Shown piece after piece: positions 16,474 to 23,133 of a stretch of 34,087 nt of DNA. The stretch lies in the NCBI GenBank assembly GCA_020832105.1, contig JAFIFH010000037.1, positions 1 to 34,087 of the forward strand. Direction: 5' to 3'. The notes under the pieces are model-generated. The model ran no database searches. It was not told the origin of the DNA and saw only the letters and a list, made by a program, of their open reading frames with translations. Every line of letters starts with the position of its first letter. Position 1 is the first letter of the stretch. The DNA comes from Idiomarina sp. (GTDB lineage: Bacteria > Pseudomonadota > Gammaproteobacteria > Enterobacterales > Alteromonadaceae). A program made the translations under genes and the position numbers.

Positions 16474-17457
16474 ATGCAATGTTTTAGTCGCCCTTTTTCG
16501 CCGACCAATACCGCCATGCGCAGCTGCAAACTGGTTGCTGTCGCGGTACTTGGCTTAGCGCTGAGTGCCTGTGCAACCTCCACCACAGAGCGAACCAATC
16601 CTGGCGTGAATCAAGGACCTCAGGTGAGCCCAAGTCTGGCCCAGCAAGAAACCTATACCGGCCTGAAAAGGCGTGTGGCGATTGCGCGTTTCAGTGATGA
16701 AACCCGCCGCGGTTCGAGCTTTTTCGTCGACGCAAATTATGATCGTATTGGTAAACAAGCCAGCGACATGCTTGCAGCGCGGCTGACTGACTCCGGGCGA
16801 TTCATTATGCTTGAGCGCACTGACCTCAACCAGGTGATCGCGGAGCAGAATTACGCAAACCTGGAACCAAGCCGGGTTGGTGCCGATTTTCTGATCGTCG
16901 GCTCAGTGTCTGAATTTGGCCATAGTAATGTCAGCGAGACTGGTGTTTTCACCCGTAATCGTGTTCAACAGGCAACGGCCACTGTGAATGTGCGTCTGAT
17001 CGATAGCACCAATGGCCAGATTGTTTTCTCCCAGGAAGCGACCGGCCTGGCGCGTGCCGAAGCGAGCACAACTTTTGGGGTTGGTGAGCGTGCAGCGTTT
17101 GATACTGCACTTGCCGACCGCGCAGTCTCCGCGGCTATCTCCCAGGTGGTCAGTAACGTGATGGAAAACCTGATGAATAAACCATGGCAGGCTTATTTGG
17201 TAGGGGAACAAAACGGTTCTATATTAATGACTGGTGGCCAACAGCAGGGGTTGAACGTCGGCGATTCGCTAGTGCTGTACCGTCGTGGTGAGAGTGTGCG
17301 CAACCCGCAGACCGGCCTCAACATTGAGTTACCCGCAGAGCGGTTGGGTACTATTGAAGTCACAGGATTTATTGGCAGCGGTGATAACGAACTGTCACTG
17401 GTTCGTACCAACGTTGATATTGACGACTACGACGCCGTCGTAGTGCGCGCAGAATAG
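16474..17457 (+). CDS. CsgG/HfaB family outer-membrane lipoprotein
   Basis: Predicted lipoprotein of 327 aa related to CsgG, the curli secretion pore, and HfaB, the holdfast anchor factor. A long basic n-region leads to a lipobox LSAC (C33). The CsgG core follows: RVAIARFSDE, then RIGKQASDMLAARL, GRFIMLERTDLNQVIAEQ and ADFLIVGSVSEFG, with two stretches (about 150-175 and 187-207) where CsgG makes its membrane hairpins. The last 85 residues (NGSILMTGG, GLNVGDSLVLYRRGE, PAERLGTIEVTGF) look like the FlgT C-terminal beta domain, absent from E. coli CsgG. No csgA, B, E or F partner is nearby. GAGG before ATG 16474 supports this start over ATG 16516. It is the first gene of four. Confidence 0.88.
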   Translation: MQCFSRPFSPTNTAMRSCKLVAVAVLGLALSACATSTTERTNPGVNQGPQVSPSLAQQETYTGLKRRVAIARFSDETRRGSSFFVDANYDRIGKQASDMLAARLTDSGRFIMLERTDLNQVIAEQNYANLEPSRVGADFLIVGSVSEFGHSNVSETGVFTRNRVQQATATVNVRLIDSTNGQIVFSQEATGLARAEASTTFGVGERAAFDTALADRAVSAAISQVVSNVMENLMNKPWQAYLVGEQNGSILMTGGQQQGLNVGDSLVLYRRGESVRNPQTGLNIELPAERLGTIEVTGFIGSGDNELSLVRTNVDIDDYDAVVVRAE

Positions 17458-17470
17458 GGAGAAAGATAGT

Positions 17471-17809
17471 ATGCAACGGTTTATGAAAGTATGTTTAGGC
17501 GCCCTGGCAATTATCTTTCTTGCTGCCTGCACCAGTAGTTATGAAAGCACCACCCAACAAGCAGACGATGGTGCCTATATTCGTTTAAGTGGTAATTTTA
17601 TGGGCACCGAGCTGACCATTAATGATCAGGCGCCGATTCGACTCCGAGAAGGCTCCACCCGCACATTCCGTCTCGATAACGAGCGGGTGGCATTGTTTGA
17701 GCTCAGCCCTGGCGCTCAGCGTATCCGCATCACCCGCGACAGCGAGTTAATCGTTAATCGCGAACTGTATGTGGGTCGTGGTAATACTATCGCCATTCGG
17801 GTACCGTAA
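17471..17809 (+). CDS. small lipoprotein of unknown function
   Basis: I do not recognise this protein. The 112 aa product has a signal peptide with lipobox LAAC (C20), a short Ser/Thr-rich spacer and a single beta-rich domain of about 80 residues. The pattern G-x-F-M-G-T-E-L-T-I-N-D, then ELSPGAQRIRITRDSELIVNRELYVGRG, resembles PEGA-like or carboxypeptidase-regulatory-like small beta sandwiches, but this is only a likeness. AGGGAGA lies nine bases before ATG 17471. It sits 13 bp after the CsgG-like gene and 3 bp before the DUF4810 gene, so it must be in the same operon. To my knowledge the usual CsgG-DUF4810-GNA1162 set lacks such a fourth gene. Confidence 0.8.
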   Translation: MQRFMKVCLGALAIIFLAACTSSYESTTQQADDGAYIRLSGNFMGTELTINDQAPIRLREGSTRTFRLDNERVALFELSPGAQRIRITRDSELIVNRELYVGRGNTIAIRVP

Positions 17810-17812
17810 TTT

Positions 17813-18280
17813 ATGAACCATGCAACCACCGCTGCTGGTTCAGTGCGCTCGCTGTTATTAGCCTGCCTCGTGCTGACCCTTGCCGCATGTGCCTCGACTG
17901 CGCCGCGTCACGGGATGTATTGGGGCAATTATGAAACCAGCCTCTATCGTCTTGCCGATGCCCCTGATGACCGTGTGCAACAGCAGCATTTGAGCAACCT
18001 GCGGCAAGTGGTCAATGTGAGTGATTCGCGCGGCTGGCCACCACCGCCAGGGGCGATGCTGGAGCTTGCCATGCTTGAGCTACAAATGGGCAACTATGAT
18101 GCGTACGCACTGTTGGTAAATCGTGAATATCATCTTTATCCGGAATCACGCATGTATATCCAACGTTGGTTCACCGATGTCATGGTGACCCCAGTCGTCA
18201 CGGAAGAGAGTGAGCCTGCAGACGAATCAACTGAAGCCGTGGACCAGGCAGAACAAAGTAATGGAGAGTCTCAGCCATGA
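17813..18280 (+). CDS. DUF4810 family lipoprotein
   Basis: Predicted lipoprotein of 155 aa with lipobox LAAC (C26). The mature start holds YWGNYETSLYRL, the DUF4810 signature, followed by helical segments (HLSNLRQVV, AMLELAMLELQMGNYDAYALLVNREYHLYPES) that look like a TPR-like helix pair. The C-terminus is an acidic tail rich in Glu, Ser and Gln. The family is known mainly by its constant company with CsgG-like and GNA1162-like lipoproteins; its biochemical role is unknown to me. It begins 3 bp after the small lipoprotein and its stop overlaps the next ATG by four bases. Confidence 0.9.
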   Translation: MNHATTAAGSVRSLLLACLVLTLAACASTAPRHGMYWGNYETSLYRLADAPDDRVQQQHLSNLRQVVNVSDSRGWPPPPGAMLELAMLELQMGNYDAYALLVNREYHLYPESRMYIQRWFTDVMVTPVVTEESEPADESTEAVDQAEQSNGESQP

Positions 18281-18939
18281 TGTTGCGCACCCCCCTACTG
18301 ATCTTGCTCACCTTGACGGTGGTCGCTTGCGCAAGTCCGCGTCCGGTTGACCATGCCCGCTTCAATGAGCAACCCGCCCGCAGCGTATTGATTTTACCAC
18401 CTGCGAACCAGACCACTGCGGCGCAGGCATCTGAGCTCTACTACACCAGCCTTGCGGTGCCTTTGAGTCAGGCCGGCTTTTATGTGTTCCCAGCGCTGGT
18501 GACTCAACGCATCATGCAAAACGAAGGCATTATTGACGGTGCCCAGCTTGAGCATGTGCCAATGTCACAGTTCTATGAACGATTTGGTGCTGACATGGTG
18601 TTAAAAACCACGGTCACTCAATGGGATACCAGCTATGTTGTGATCAGCGGGTCGGTCACAGTCGGGGTCCAATTCGAGTTAATTTCTACCCGCACTGGCG
18701 AGGTCCTCTGGCAGCATCGCGATCGACGGGTGGCGAATACCGGCAGTGGTAACACGAATCTTCTTGGGATGGTCCTGGAAACAGCATTAAATACCGTCCA
18801 GCAGGATTATATTCCACTTGCCCGGGAGATTAACCAGGCGGCCTTTGCTCGTGTACCTTATGGCCCTTACCATCCTCGGTATCAAACACCGGAACAATAC
18901 CAGGAACGTCTTCGTGTATGGCAGGAAGAGCGCGACTAA
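18277..18939 (+). CDS. GNA1162 (DUF799) family lipoprotein
   Basis: Predicted lipoprotein of 220 aa with lipobox VVAC (C18). The family pattern is clear: SVLILPPANQTT, then ASELYYTSLAVPLSQAGFYVFP, a helix PMSQFYERFGADMVLKTTV and strands VQFELISTRTGEVLW. These match the meningococcal antigen GNA1162 and DUF799 relatives, whose fold resembles TolB N-terminal and CsgG core domains. Its start overlaps the DUF4810 stop (ATGA), which implies coupled translation and near-equal amounts. It is the last gene of the four-lipoprotein operon. It converges on mutM with 10 bp between and no clear terminator. Confidence 0.9.
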   Translation: MMLRTPLLILLTLTVVACASPRPVDHARFNEQPARSVLILPPANQTTAAQASELYYTSLAVPLSQAGFYVFPALVTQRIMQNEGIIDGAQLEHVPMSQFYERFGADMVLKTTVTQWDTSYVVISGSVTVGVQFELISTRTGEVLWQHRDRRVANTGSGNTNLLGMVLETALNTVQQDYIPLAREINQAAFARVPYGPYHPRYQTPEQYQERLRVWQEERD

Positions 18940-18949
18940 ACGCTCTGTA

Positions 18950-19759
18950 TCAGCGCTGACAGCCCGGGCAATACACTGAGGTGCGTTGTCCTAGCTGCAC
19001 ACTCTGCAATGGCGTGGCGCAGCGTACACAGGATTCCCCAGCTCTTCCGTAGGCTAACAACGATTGTTTAAAGTACCCGGGCTTACCATCCGCCTGGGTA
19101 AAGTCCTTTAAACTGGTCCCCCCCTGTACAATGGCGCGGCCAAGCGTGTGTTTGATTGCTTCGGCCAGTTCCCGGTAGCGCGCCTTGCTAATTCGCCCAG
19201 CTGCACGTCGAGGATCAATACCCACCGCAAAAAGCGCCTCAGTGGCGTAGATATTACCCACCCCCACCACCACTGCATTGTCCATAATGAACGTCTTTAC
19301 CGGGCTCTTTCGCGAACGGGACAACTGGTATAGGCGCTCACCATCAAATGCATCGGTTAACGGCTCTGGGCCGAGCTTAGCGAACACCGACAAGGTGTCG
19401 CCAGGGGCCTGCCATAACAGGGCACCAAAGCGGCGTGGATCGTTCAGGCGCAGGCTTTGTCCAGATTCAAGCTCGATGATCACATGATCATGTTTCAGGT
19501 ATGCCTGCTCACAAGGTAGCACCCGCAGTGCTCCTGACATTCCCAAGTGAATAATCAAACTGCCTGGCGCAGTGTCGATAAGCAGGTATTTGGCACGTCG
19601 GCGCACAGCCAGCACCGGCTCCCCAACGGCGAGTTGTACTTGCGCTGGAATCGGCCAGCGTAACTTTGGCTGACGCAGCTCAATTTTGTTGATCGTCTGG
19701 CCGGTCAGGTATGGTGCAATGCCCTGTCGGCTCACTTCAACTTCAGGTAACTCTGGCAT
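18950..19759 (-). CDS. mutM: formamidopyrimidine-DNA glycosylase (Fpg/MutM)
   Basis: Bifunctional glycosylase/AP lyase that removes 8-oxoguanine and ring-opened purines from DNA. The 269 aa product begins MPELPEVE, giving the catalytic P2 and E3 after Met removal, and has K57 in [10 protein letters not shown] as in E. coli. MSGA and the helix-two-turn-helix stretch [12 protein letters not shown] are present. The C-terminal zinc finger is complete: CVRC, then CPGC, with RTSVY holding the conserved Arg. In E. coli mutM follows rpmG; here about 1.7 kb with three other genes lies between them. Confidence 0.98.
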   Translation of the reverse strand: MPELPEVEVSRQGIAPYLTGQTINKIELRQPKLRWPIPAQVQLAVGEPVLAVRRRAKYLLIDTAPGSLIIHLGMSGALRVLPCEQAYLKHDHVIIELESGQSLRLNDPRRFGALLWQAPGDTLSVFAKLGPEPLTDAFDGERLYQLSRSRKSPVKTFIMDNAVVVGVGNIYATEALFAVGIDPRRAAGRISKARYRELAEAIKHTLGRAIVQGGTSLKDFTQADGKPGYFKQSLLAYGRAGESCVRCATPLQSVQLGQRTSVYCPGCQR

Positions 19760-19811
19760 ATCGACTACTTGTGTTAGTTAATTCGGTTGGATCAAGGATG
19801 GCACTTGCCCG

Positions 19812-20300
19812 TTAACGTCCGGGGCGCAGCTCAGTGGCGGCGTCGTGAATCGCGATAAATACCTGGTCGTAGCCTGGCAATGCTACCAGGACTTTATCTG
19901 GTTGCGTAAACACGGCGATTTGCAGGGTACCGTTCTGGTCTGCAACACTGACTTCGACCGCATACTCTTCTCCCGCCAGCAGCCCCTCATAGGGTTTCAG
20001 GGTGAGATTTTGCCATGCGTCAAGCCATTGGTCCTGTTGATCTTTGCTCAATTGGCCCTGACGCAGTTCCCATTGGTTGCCGACCCGAATCAGGTCGTAC
20101 TGGGGATCTCGAAGCTCAACGATGCTATACACGGCAAAAGGGCGAAAGGACTCATCAGATGCCATTCGTCGACTATCATTACCAAGAAAGTAGAAGACGA
20201 ACATTAAGGCAAGAACGACGTATATCACTACGTTGTTCCACCCTCGCTTAGAAAGCGTGATTCCCAGAATTGTGCGCTTGTCTGACTTTGTAGTTTTCAT
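19812..20300 (-). CDS. single-pass membrane protein of unknown function
   Basis: I do not recognise this protein. The 162 aa product has a basic cytoplasmic N-terminus (KTTKSDKRT, SKRGW), one transmembrane helix (about 25-40, VVIYVVLALMFVFYFLG) and an exported alpha/beta domain of about 115 residues. WELRQGQLSKDQQDQWLDAWQNL suggests a compact helix with paired Trp and is faintly like DUF4340-type domains. There are no cysteines and no recognisable catalytic motif. The frame opens at 20315, but ATG 20300 has AGG at good spacing. It lies between mutM (52 bp away) and the divergent oxygenase gene. Two palindromes cover its ribosome binding site region. Confidence 0.75.
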   Translation of the reverse strand: MKTTKSDKRTILGITLSKRGWNNVVIYVVLALMFVFYFLGNDSRRMASDESFRPFAVYSIVELRDPQYDLIRVGNQWELRQGQLSKDQQDQWLDAWQNLTLKPYEGLLAGEEYAVEVSVADQNGTLQIAVFTQPDKVLVALPGYDQVFIAIHDAATELRPGR

Positions 20301-20302
20301 AA

Positions 20303-20330
20303 TGAACCTGTTCACTTGTTCGCCAGAACA
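20303..20330. promoter_or_regulatory. tandem palindromes in the divergent promoter region
   Basis: Two perfect inverted repeats lie 2 bp apart: TGAACctGTTCA (20303-20314) and TGTTCgccaGAACA (20317-20330). They share the GAAC/GTTC half-site and are followed by TATATATTG (20332-20340), a possible -10 on either strand. The first one overlaps the Shine-Dalgarno AGG of the minus-strand gene. They could be an operator for both genes or RNA hairpins. No regulator is identified. Confidence 0.5.
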
Positions 20331-20370
20331 CTATATATTGTGCGCCGTTTCGACTAAAGGAAAACATGAC

Positions 20371-20988
20371 TTGGATATTTCTGGCATCGCCGACGCTTTG
20401 GCCGACCATGGTTATTTAATTGTGCCACAGTTTATCAGCCAACAGAAAGCTCTTGAGTTCTATGCCTACGCAAAAAACCTGCCAGACCAACAGTGGCAAC
20501 TTGCCAGCGTCGGCCGCCGAGAGCAGCAGACGATCAATACGAATGTACGCAGTGATCGGATTCACTGGCTTGATTCTGACGTAGCCGAAGAGAACGAATT
20601 TCTTGCTGCGATGAATGTGCTGCGTACCGGGCTTAATCGCGAACTGTTCATGGGCTTGTTCGATTACGAAGCGCACCTTGCCAACTATCAACCCGGCGCC
20701 TACTACAAAAAACATCTCGATGCCTTTAAAGGGCGCAGCAACCGAATTCTGACCACGGTACTTTATCTCAACCCTGAATGGAGCAAGGCTGATGGTGGCG
20801 AACTTGTCATCTATGGCGAGCGTGGAGAGGTGCTGCAAGAGGTGTTACCAACGCTGGGCACCATGGTTATTTTTCTAAGTGACCGTTTCGTTCATGAAGT
20901 CAAAGTGGGCATGAAGGACCGTTATAGTATCACTGGCTGGTTCCGCTTGAACGCCTCTGTCAGCGGGATTGTCGATCCGCCTCGCTAA
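20371..20988 (+). CDS. 2OG-Fe(II) oxygenase, bacterial prolyl-4-hydroxylase-like
   Basis: Iron- and 2-oxoglutarate-dependent dioxygenase of the EGL-9/SM-20-like group. From the chosen start the product is 205 aa. The iron triad H-x-D...H is H115/D117 in KKHLDAFKG and H175 in RFVHEVKVG; R184 in KDRYSITGWFR is the 2-oxoglutarate-binding Arg. The double-stranded beta-helix strands ILTTVLYLN and GTMVIFLSDRF are clear. Pseudomonas PPHD, of similar type, hydroxylates a proline of EF-Tu; the same target here is only a possibility. The frame is open back to 20233, but that overlaps the divergent gene. TTG 20371 has AAAGGA at 20356-20361 and gives the usual ADALADHGYLIV N-terminus. An out-of-frame ATG lies at 20365. 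Confidence 0.85.
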   Translation: MDISGIADALADHGYLIVPQFISQQKALEFYAYAKNLPDQQWQLASVGRREQQTINTNVRSDRIHWLDSDVAEENEFLAAMNVLRTGLNRELFMGLFDYEAHLANYQPGAYYKKHLDAFKGRSNRILTTVLYLNPEWSKADGGELVIYGERGEVLQEVLPTLGTMVIFLSDRFVHEVKVGMKDRYSITGWFRLNASVSGIVDPPR

Positions 20989-20998
20989 ACATGGTCAG

Positions 20999-21367
20999 CT
21001 AGCGCTTACGCTTCCAACGGACATATAACACGGTTGCCCATAGCGCGTAGTACCAAAGCACGCTAATGGCCAGCAGTACAAGTGCCGCTTGAGAGATTGC
21101 CATATTCAGTCGCAGCCCAAACAGGTCCATCCCAAGAATCATAAAATTCAATAATAATGAGGCCAACAAGAAGGTCGCTAGCAGCGGCCAGCGCAGTGTC
21201 GCGCCGGTGGCCGGCCCAGATGCCAATAGCACCAGTAAAACGTGGTAGCCATGCTGGTAGATACCCTGCCCGGTGATTAAAAACCAGATTACCGGCGGCA
21301 CGTACGACAGCATCGCCAGTAGGAAGACCGGTTTTACCAGGCGAGGTAATTGCGCTGAATTCATCAT
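20999..21367 (-). CDS. small multi-pass membrane protein of unknown function
   Basis: I do not assign this protein. The 122 aa product is very hydrophobic, with four likely helices (about 11-31, 40-52, 60-80 and 88-114) and a basic C-terminal tail RWKRKR. The size and topology recall DUF2069-type proteins, but I see no diagnostic motif. Two ATG codons stand in tandem at the start (21367 and 21364), and no strong ribosome binding site is visible. It lies just after the rpmG terminator, so it probably has its own promoter or depends on read-through. It converges on the oxygenase gene with 10 bp between. Confidence 0.65.
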   Translation of the reverse strand: MMNSAQLPRLVKPVFLLAMLSYVPPVIWFLITGQGIYQHGYHVLLVLLASGPATGATLRWPLLATFLLASLLLNFMILGMDLFGLRLNMAISQAALVLLAISVLWYYALWATVLYVRWKRKR

Positions 21368-21384
21368 AGACTTAAATTGTAGGC

Positions 21385-21414
21385 AAAAAAAACCCGGCCA
21401 ATGCCGGGTTTTTT
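21385..21414 (-). terminator. intrinsic terminator of the rpmB-rpmG operon
   Basis: A perfect 12-bp stem (21387-21398 with 21403-21414; core CCCGGC/GCCGGG) has a CAAT loop. On the minus strand it ends in eight U residues (A-run at 21385-21392). It starts 9 bp after the rpmG stop codon. The T-run at 21409-21414 would also make it work on the plus strand. Confidence 0.92.
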
Positions 21415-21423
21415 AACAAACAG

Positions 21424-21579
21424 TTACTTGATTTTCGCTTCTTTGAAAATCACATGCTTGCGAATCTTCGGATCAAACTTTTTGATCTCCATCTTCTCAG
21501 GCATGGTGCGTTTGTTTTTATCAGTGGTATAAAAGAAGCCTGTACCAGCTGAAGATACTAAACGGATCTTATCGCGCAT
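21424..21579 (-). CDS. rpmG: 50S ribosomal protein L33 (zinc-free form)
   Basis: Small protein of the large ribosomal subunit, 51 aa. It begins [18 protein letters not shown] and ends [11 protein letters not shown], matching bacterial L33. There is no cysteine at all, so this is the C-minus paralogue that needs no zinc. The gene is 19 bp downstream of rpmB on the same strand, the standard rpmB-rpmG pair. A GGAG lies seven bases upstream of the ATG on the minus strand. It is followed by a strong intrinsic terminator. Confidence 0.98.
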   Translation of the reverse strand: MRDKIRLVSSAGTGFFYTTDKNKRTMPEKMEIKKFDPKIRKHVIFKEAKIK

Positions 21580-21598
21580 CGTAATGAGCTCCCTTTAC

Positions 21599-21835
21599 TT
21601 AGACTTTAACGCCATCGGCACGTAAACCTGCCAATACTGCGTCAATGCCGTTCTTATCAATAATACGCATTCCTTTAGTAGAAATACGCAGCTTCACCCA
21701 ACGTTTCTCGCTCTCAACCCAGAAACGGTGAGTCTGCAGGTTTGGCAGGAAACGACGACGCGTTGCGTTGCGCGCGTGTGAGCGGTTGTTTCCAACCACA
21801 GGTCGCTTACCTGTAACTTGGCATACTCGTGACAT
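21599..21835 (-). CDS. rpmB: 50S ribosomal protein L28
   Basis: Large-subunit ribosomal protein of 78 aa, the standard length. The start [12 protein letters not shown] and [14 protein letters not shown] are the L28 signature. An ATG two codons upstream (21841) is in frame, but its spacing to GGAG is only three bases, while ATG 21835 has nine and gives the normal N-terminus. It carries one cysteine, so there is no zinc site. It is the first gene of rpmB-rpmG and has a clear promoter 75-103 bp upstream of its start. Confidence 0.97.
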   Translation of the reverse strand: MSRVCQVTGKRPVVGNNRSHARNATRRRFLPNLQTHRFWVESEKRWVKLRISTKGMRIIDKNGIDAVLAGLRADGVKV

Positions 21836-21909
21836 GTTCATTTACTCCAAAAATTGCTTGCAAGCTCGCCTTTCGCCGCGGTGGCCTTGCCTTAAATTCG
21901 AGGGCGCAA

Positions 21910-21938
21910 TTTATACAAAATTTGAGCGGTAAAAGCAA
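21910..21938 (-). promoter_or_regulatory. sigma-70 promoter of rpmB-rpmG
   Basis: On the minus strand, TTGCTT (21933-21938) and TATAAA (21910-21915) are separated by 17 bp. The -10 matches at five of six positions. A GC-rich stretch TTGCGCCC follows the -10; such discriminators are typical of ribosomal promoters under ppGpp control. The expected transcript starts near 21903, leaving a leader of about 70 nt. Confidence 0.68.
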
Positions 21939-21948
21939 GTAAAACCGC

Positions 21949-22551
21949 TTATTTTTTTAGTTGCTGCTCAATTAGTGACCATTGGTGATCAAAATGATCC
22001 GTTGGTTTACGGGTAAAACCCGAGCGCACGAATTGTACAATTTTACCCTCTACAAAAGCTAGTACCCAATTGGCTAAAATACTTTCGTCGAGACCTCCAA
22101 CGTGACCATCCCGTATTTTCCGCTCCCGCAGGATCTGTTTGAACTGGGTTTCCACCTTATCCGTCAAGTTGACCACCCGTTGGCGCAGGCGCTCATGTTC
22201 ACCACTTAACGCGTCACCACTGTAGATCCTCGCCATCCCCGGGCTTTCCCCAGCAAAATCAAGCAGTAACCGTACACACAAGCGAAGCCGCTCAGTGCTG
22301 TCTTTCTCGTGCTCGAGCACTCGGTTAATGCCCCCTAAAAGAATATCCTCAAGGTAGTCGATAAGTGCCTCAAACATTCTCGCCTTGGACGGAAAATGGC
22401 GATACAGCGCAGCCTCAGACACCCCAACTTCGGCCGCTAAACGAGCGGTGGTTATAGGTTTGCCCGGGCTTTTTTCCAGCATAGTGGTGAGACTTTGTAA
22501 AATGGACTCACGGCGACTGGTCTTCTGTTGTGACCTTGGTTCTTGTGACAT
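21949..22551 (-). CDS. slmA: nucleoid occlusion factor SlmA
   Basis: TetR-like DNA-binding protein that blocks FtsZ ring assembly over the nucleoid. The 200 aa product has the TetR helix-turn-helix [21 protein letters not shown] near residues 33-53, followed by [13 protein letters not shown], both hallmark SlmA sequences. The C-terminal part ([17 protein letters not shown]) is also family-typical. AGGA lies nine bases before the ATG. It is the last gene of coaBC-dut-slmA. Its stop codon borders a 6-bp inverted repeat around the rpmB -35, too weak to call a terminator. Confidence 0.96.
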   Translation of the reverse strand: MSQEPRSQQKTSRRESILQSLTTMLEKSPGKPITTARLAAEVGVSEAALYRHFPSKARMFEALIDYLEDILLGGINRVLEHEKDSTERLRLCVRLLLDFAGESPGMARIYSGDALSGEHERLRQRVVNLTDKVETQFKQILRERKIRDGHVGGLDESILANWVLAFVEGKIVQFVRSGFTRKPTDHFDHQWSLIEQQLKK

Positions 22552-22595
22552 CTATTGGGGTCCTTCTTTTATCCCTGATATGCGACTAACAAGCC

Positions 22596-22619
22596 AGGTG
22601 GTGCTGTGCGACACCACCT
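22596..22619. repeat. 8-bp perfect inverted repeat between dut and slmA
   Basis: AGGTGGTG (22596-22603) and CACCACCT (22612-22619) flank an 8-nt loop, 45 bp upstream of the slmA start. There is no U-run on either side, so it is not a standard intrinsic terminator. It could be an RNA stem between two operon genes or an operator for a separate slmA promoter. Confidence 0.45.
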
Positions 22620-22661
22620 CGCTCTGATCCTCTTGATCATGTGGATGTTGGGTGACGGGGA

Positions 22662-23120
22662 CTAATTTGTCCCAGAATGACCGAAGCCGCCTTCCCCACG
22701 GCTACTGTCACTAAAATCATCAACAATATGTAAATCTACCTGAACCACAGGGAGCACCACCAGCTGCGCTATCCGCTCACCTGGTTCAACGGTATAGCTC
22801 TGCTCACCCCGGTTCCATACCGACACTTTGAGCTCGCCCTGGTAATCGGAATCGATTAACCCCACCAGGTTGCCCAGCACGATACCGTGCTTGTGGCCAA
22901 GCCCGGAGCGCGGCAAAATCGTCGCCGCCAAACCAGGGTCAGCGATGTGCATCGCCAGCCCTGTCCCCACCAACACGGTTTGCCCGGGTTGAATGGTCAG
23001 TGGCTTGTCCAGGCAGGCTCTTAAATCGAGCCCGGCTGACCCTTCGGTAGCGTATGCAGGTAAAGCGAATTCCTTGCCAAGGCGAGGATCCAGAATCTTA
23101 ATATCTACGGCTTTCTTCAT
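22662..23120 (-). CDS. dut: dUTP diphosphatase (dUTPase)
   Basis: Trimeric enzyme that hydrolyses dUTP to dUMP and pyrophosphate, keeping uracil out of DNA and feeding dTMP synthesis. The 152 aa product shows all five motifs: [32 protein letters not shown] and the C-terminal [10 protein letters not shown]. Length is normal. It lies 13 bp after coaBC and 110 bp before slmA, the conserved coaBC-dut-slmA order of Gammaproteobacteria. Confidence 0.98.
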   Translation of the reverse strand: MKKAVDIKILDPRLGKEFALPAYATEGSAGLDLRACLDKPLTIQPGQTVLVGTGLAMHIADPGLAATILPRSGLGHKHGIVLGNLVGLIDSDYQGELKVSVWNRGEQSYTVEPGERIAQLVVLPVVQVDLHIVDDFSDSSRGEGGFGHSGTN

Positions 23121-23133
23121 TTTGCTTAGATTC

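Noticed and set aside
20317..20330. GTTC-N4-GAAC palindrome as a LexA box
   Set aside because: Gammaproteobacterial LexA boxes are CTGT-N8-ACAG; the Gram-positive box has the opposite half-site order.
21920..21952. AGCGGT/ACCGCT repeat as a terminator of slmA
   Set aside because: The stem is 6 bp with a 13-nt loop and overlaps the rpmB -35; too weak to claim.
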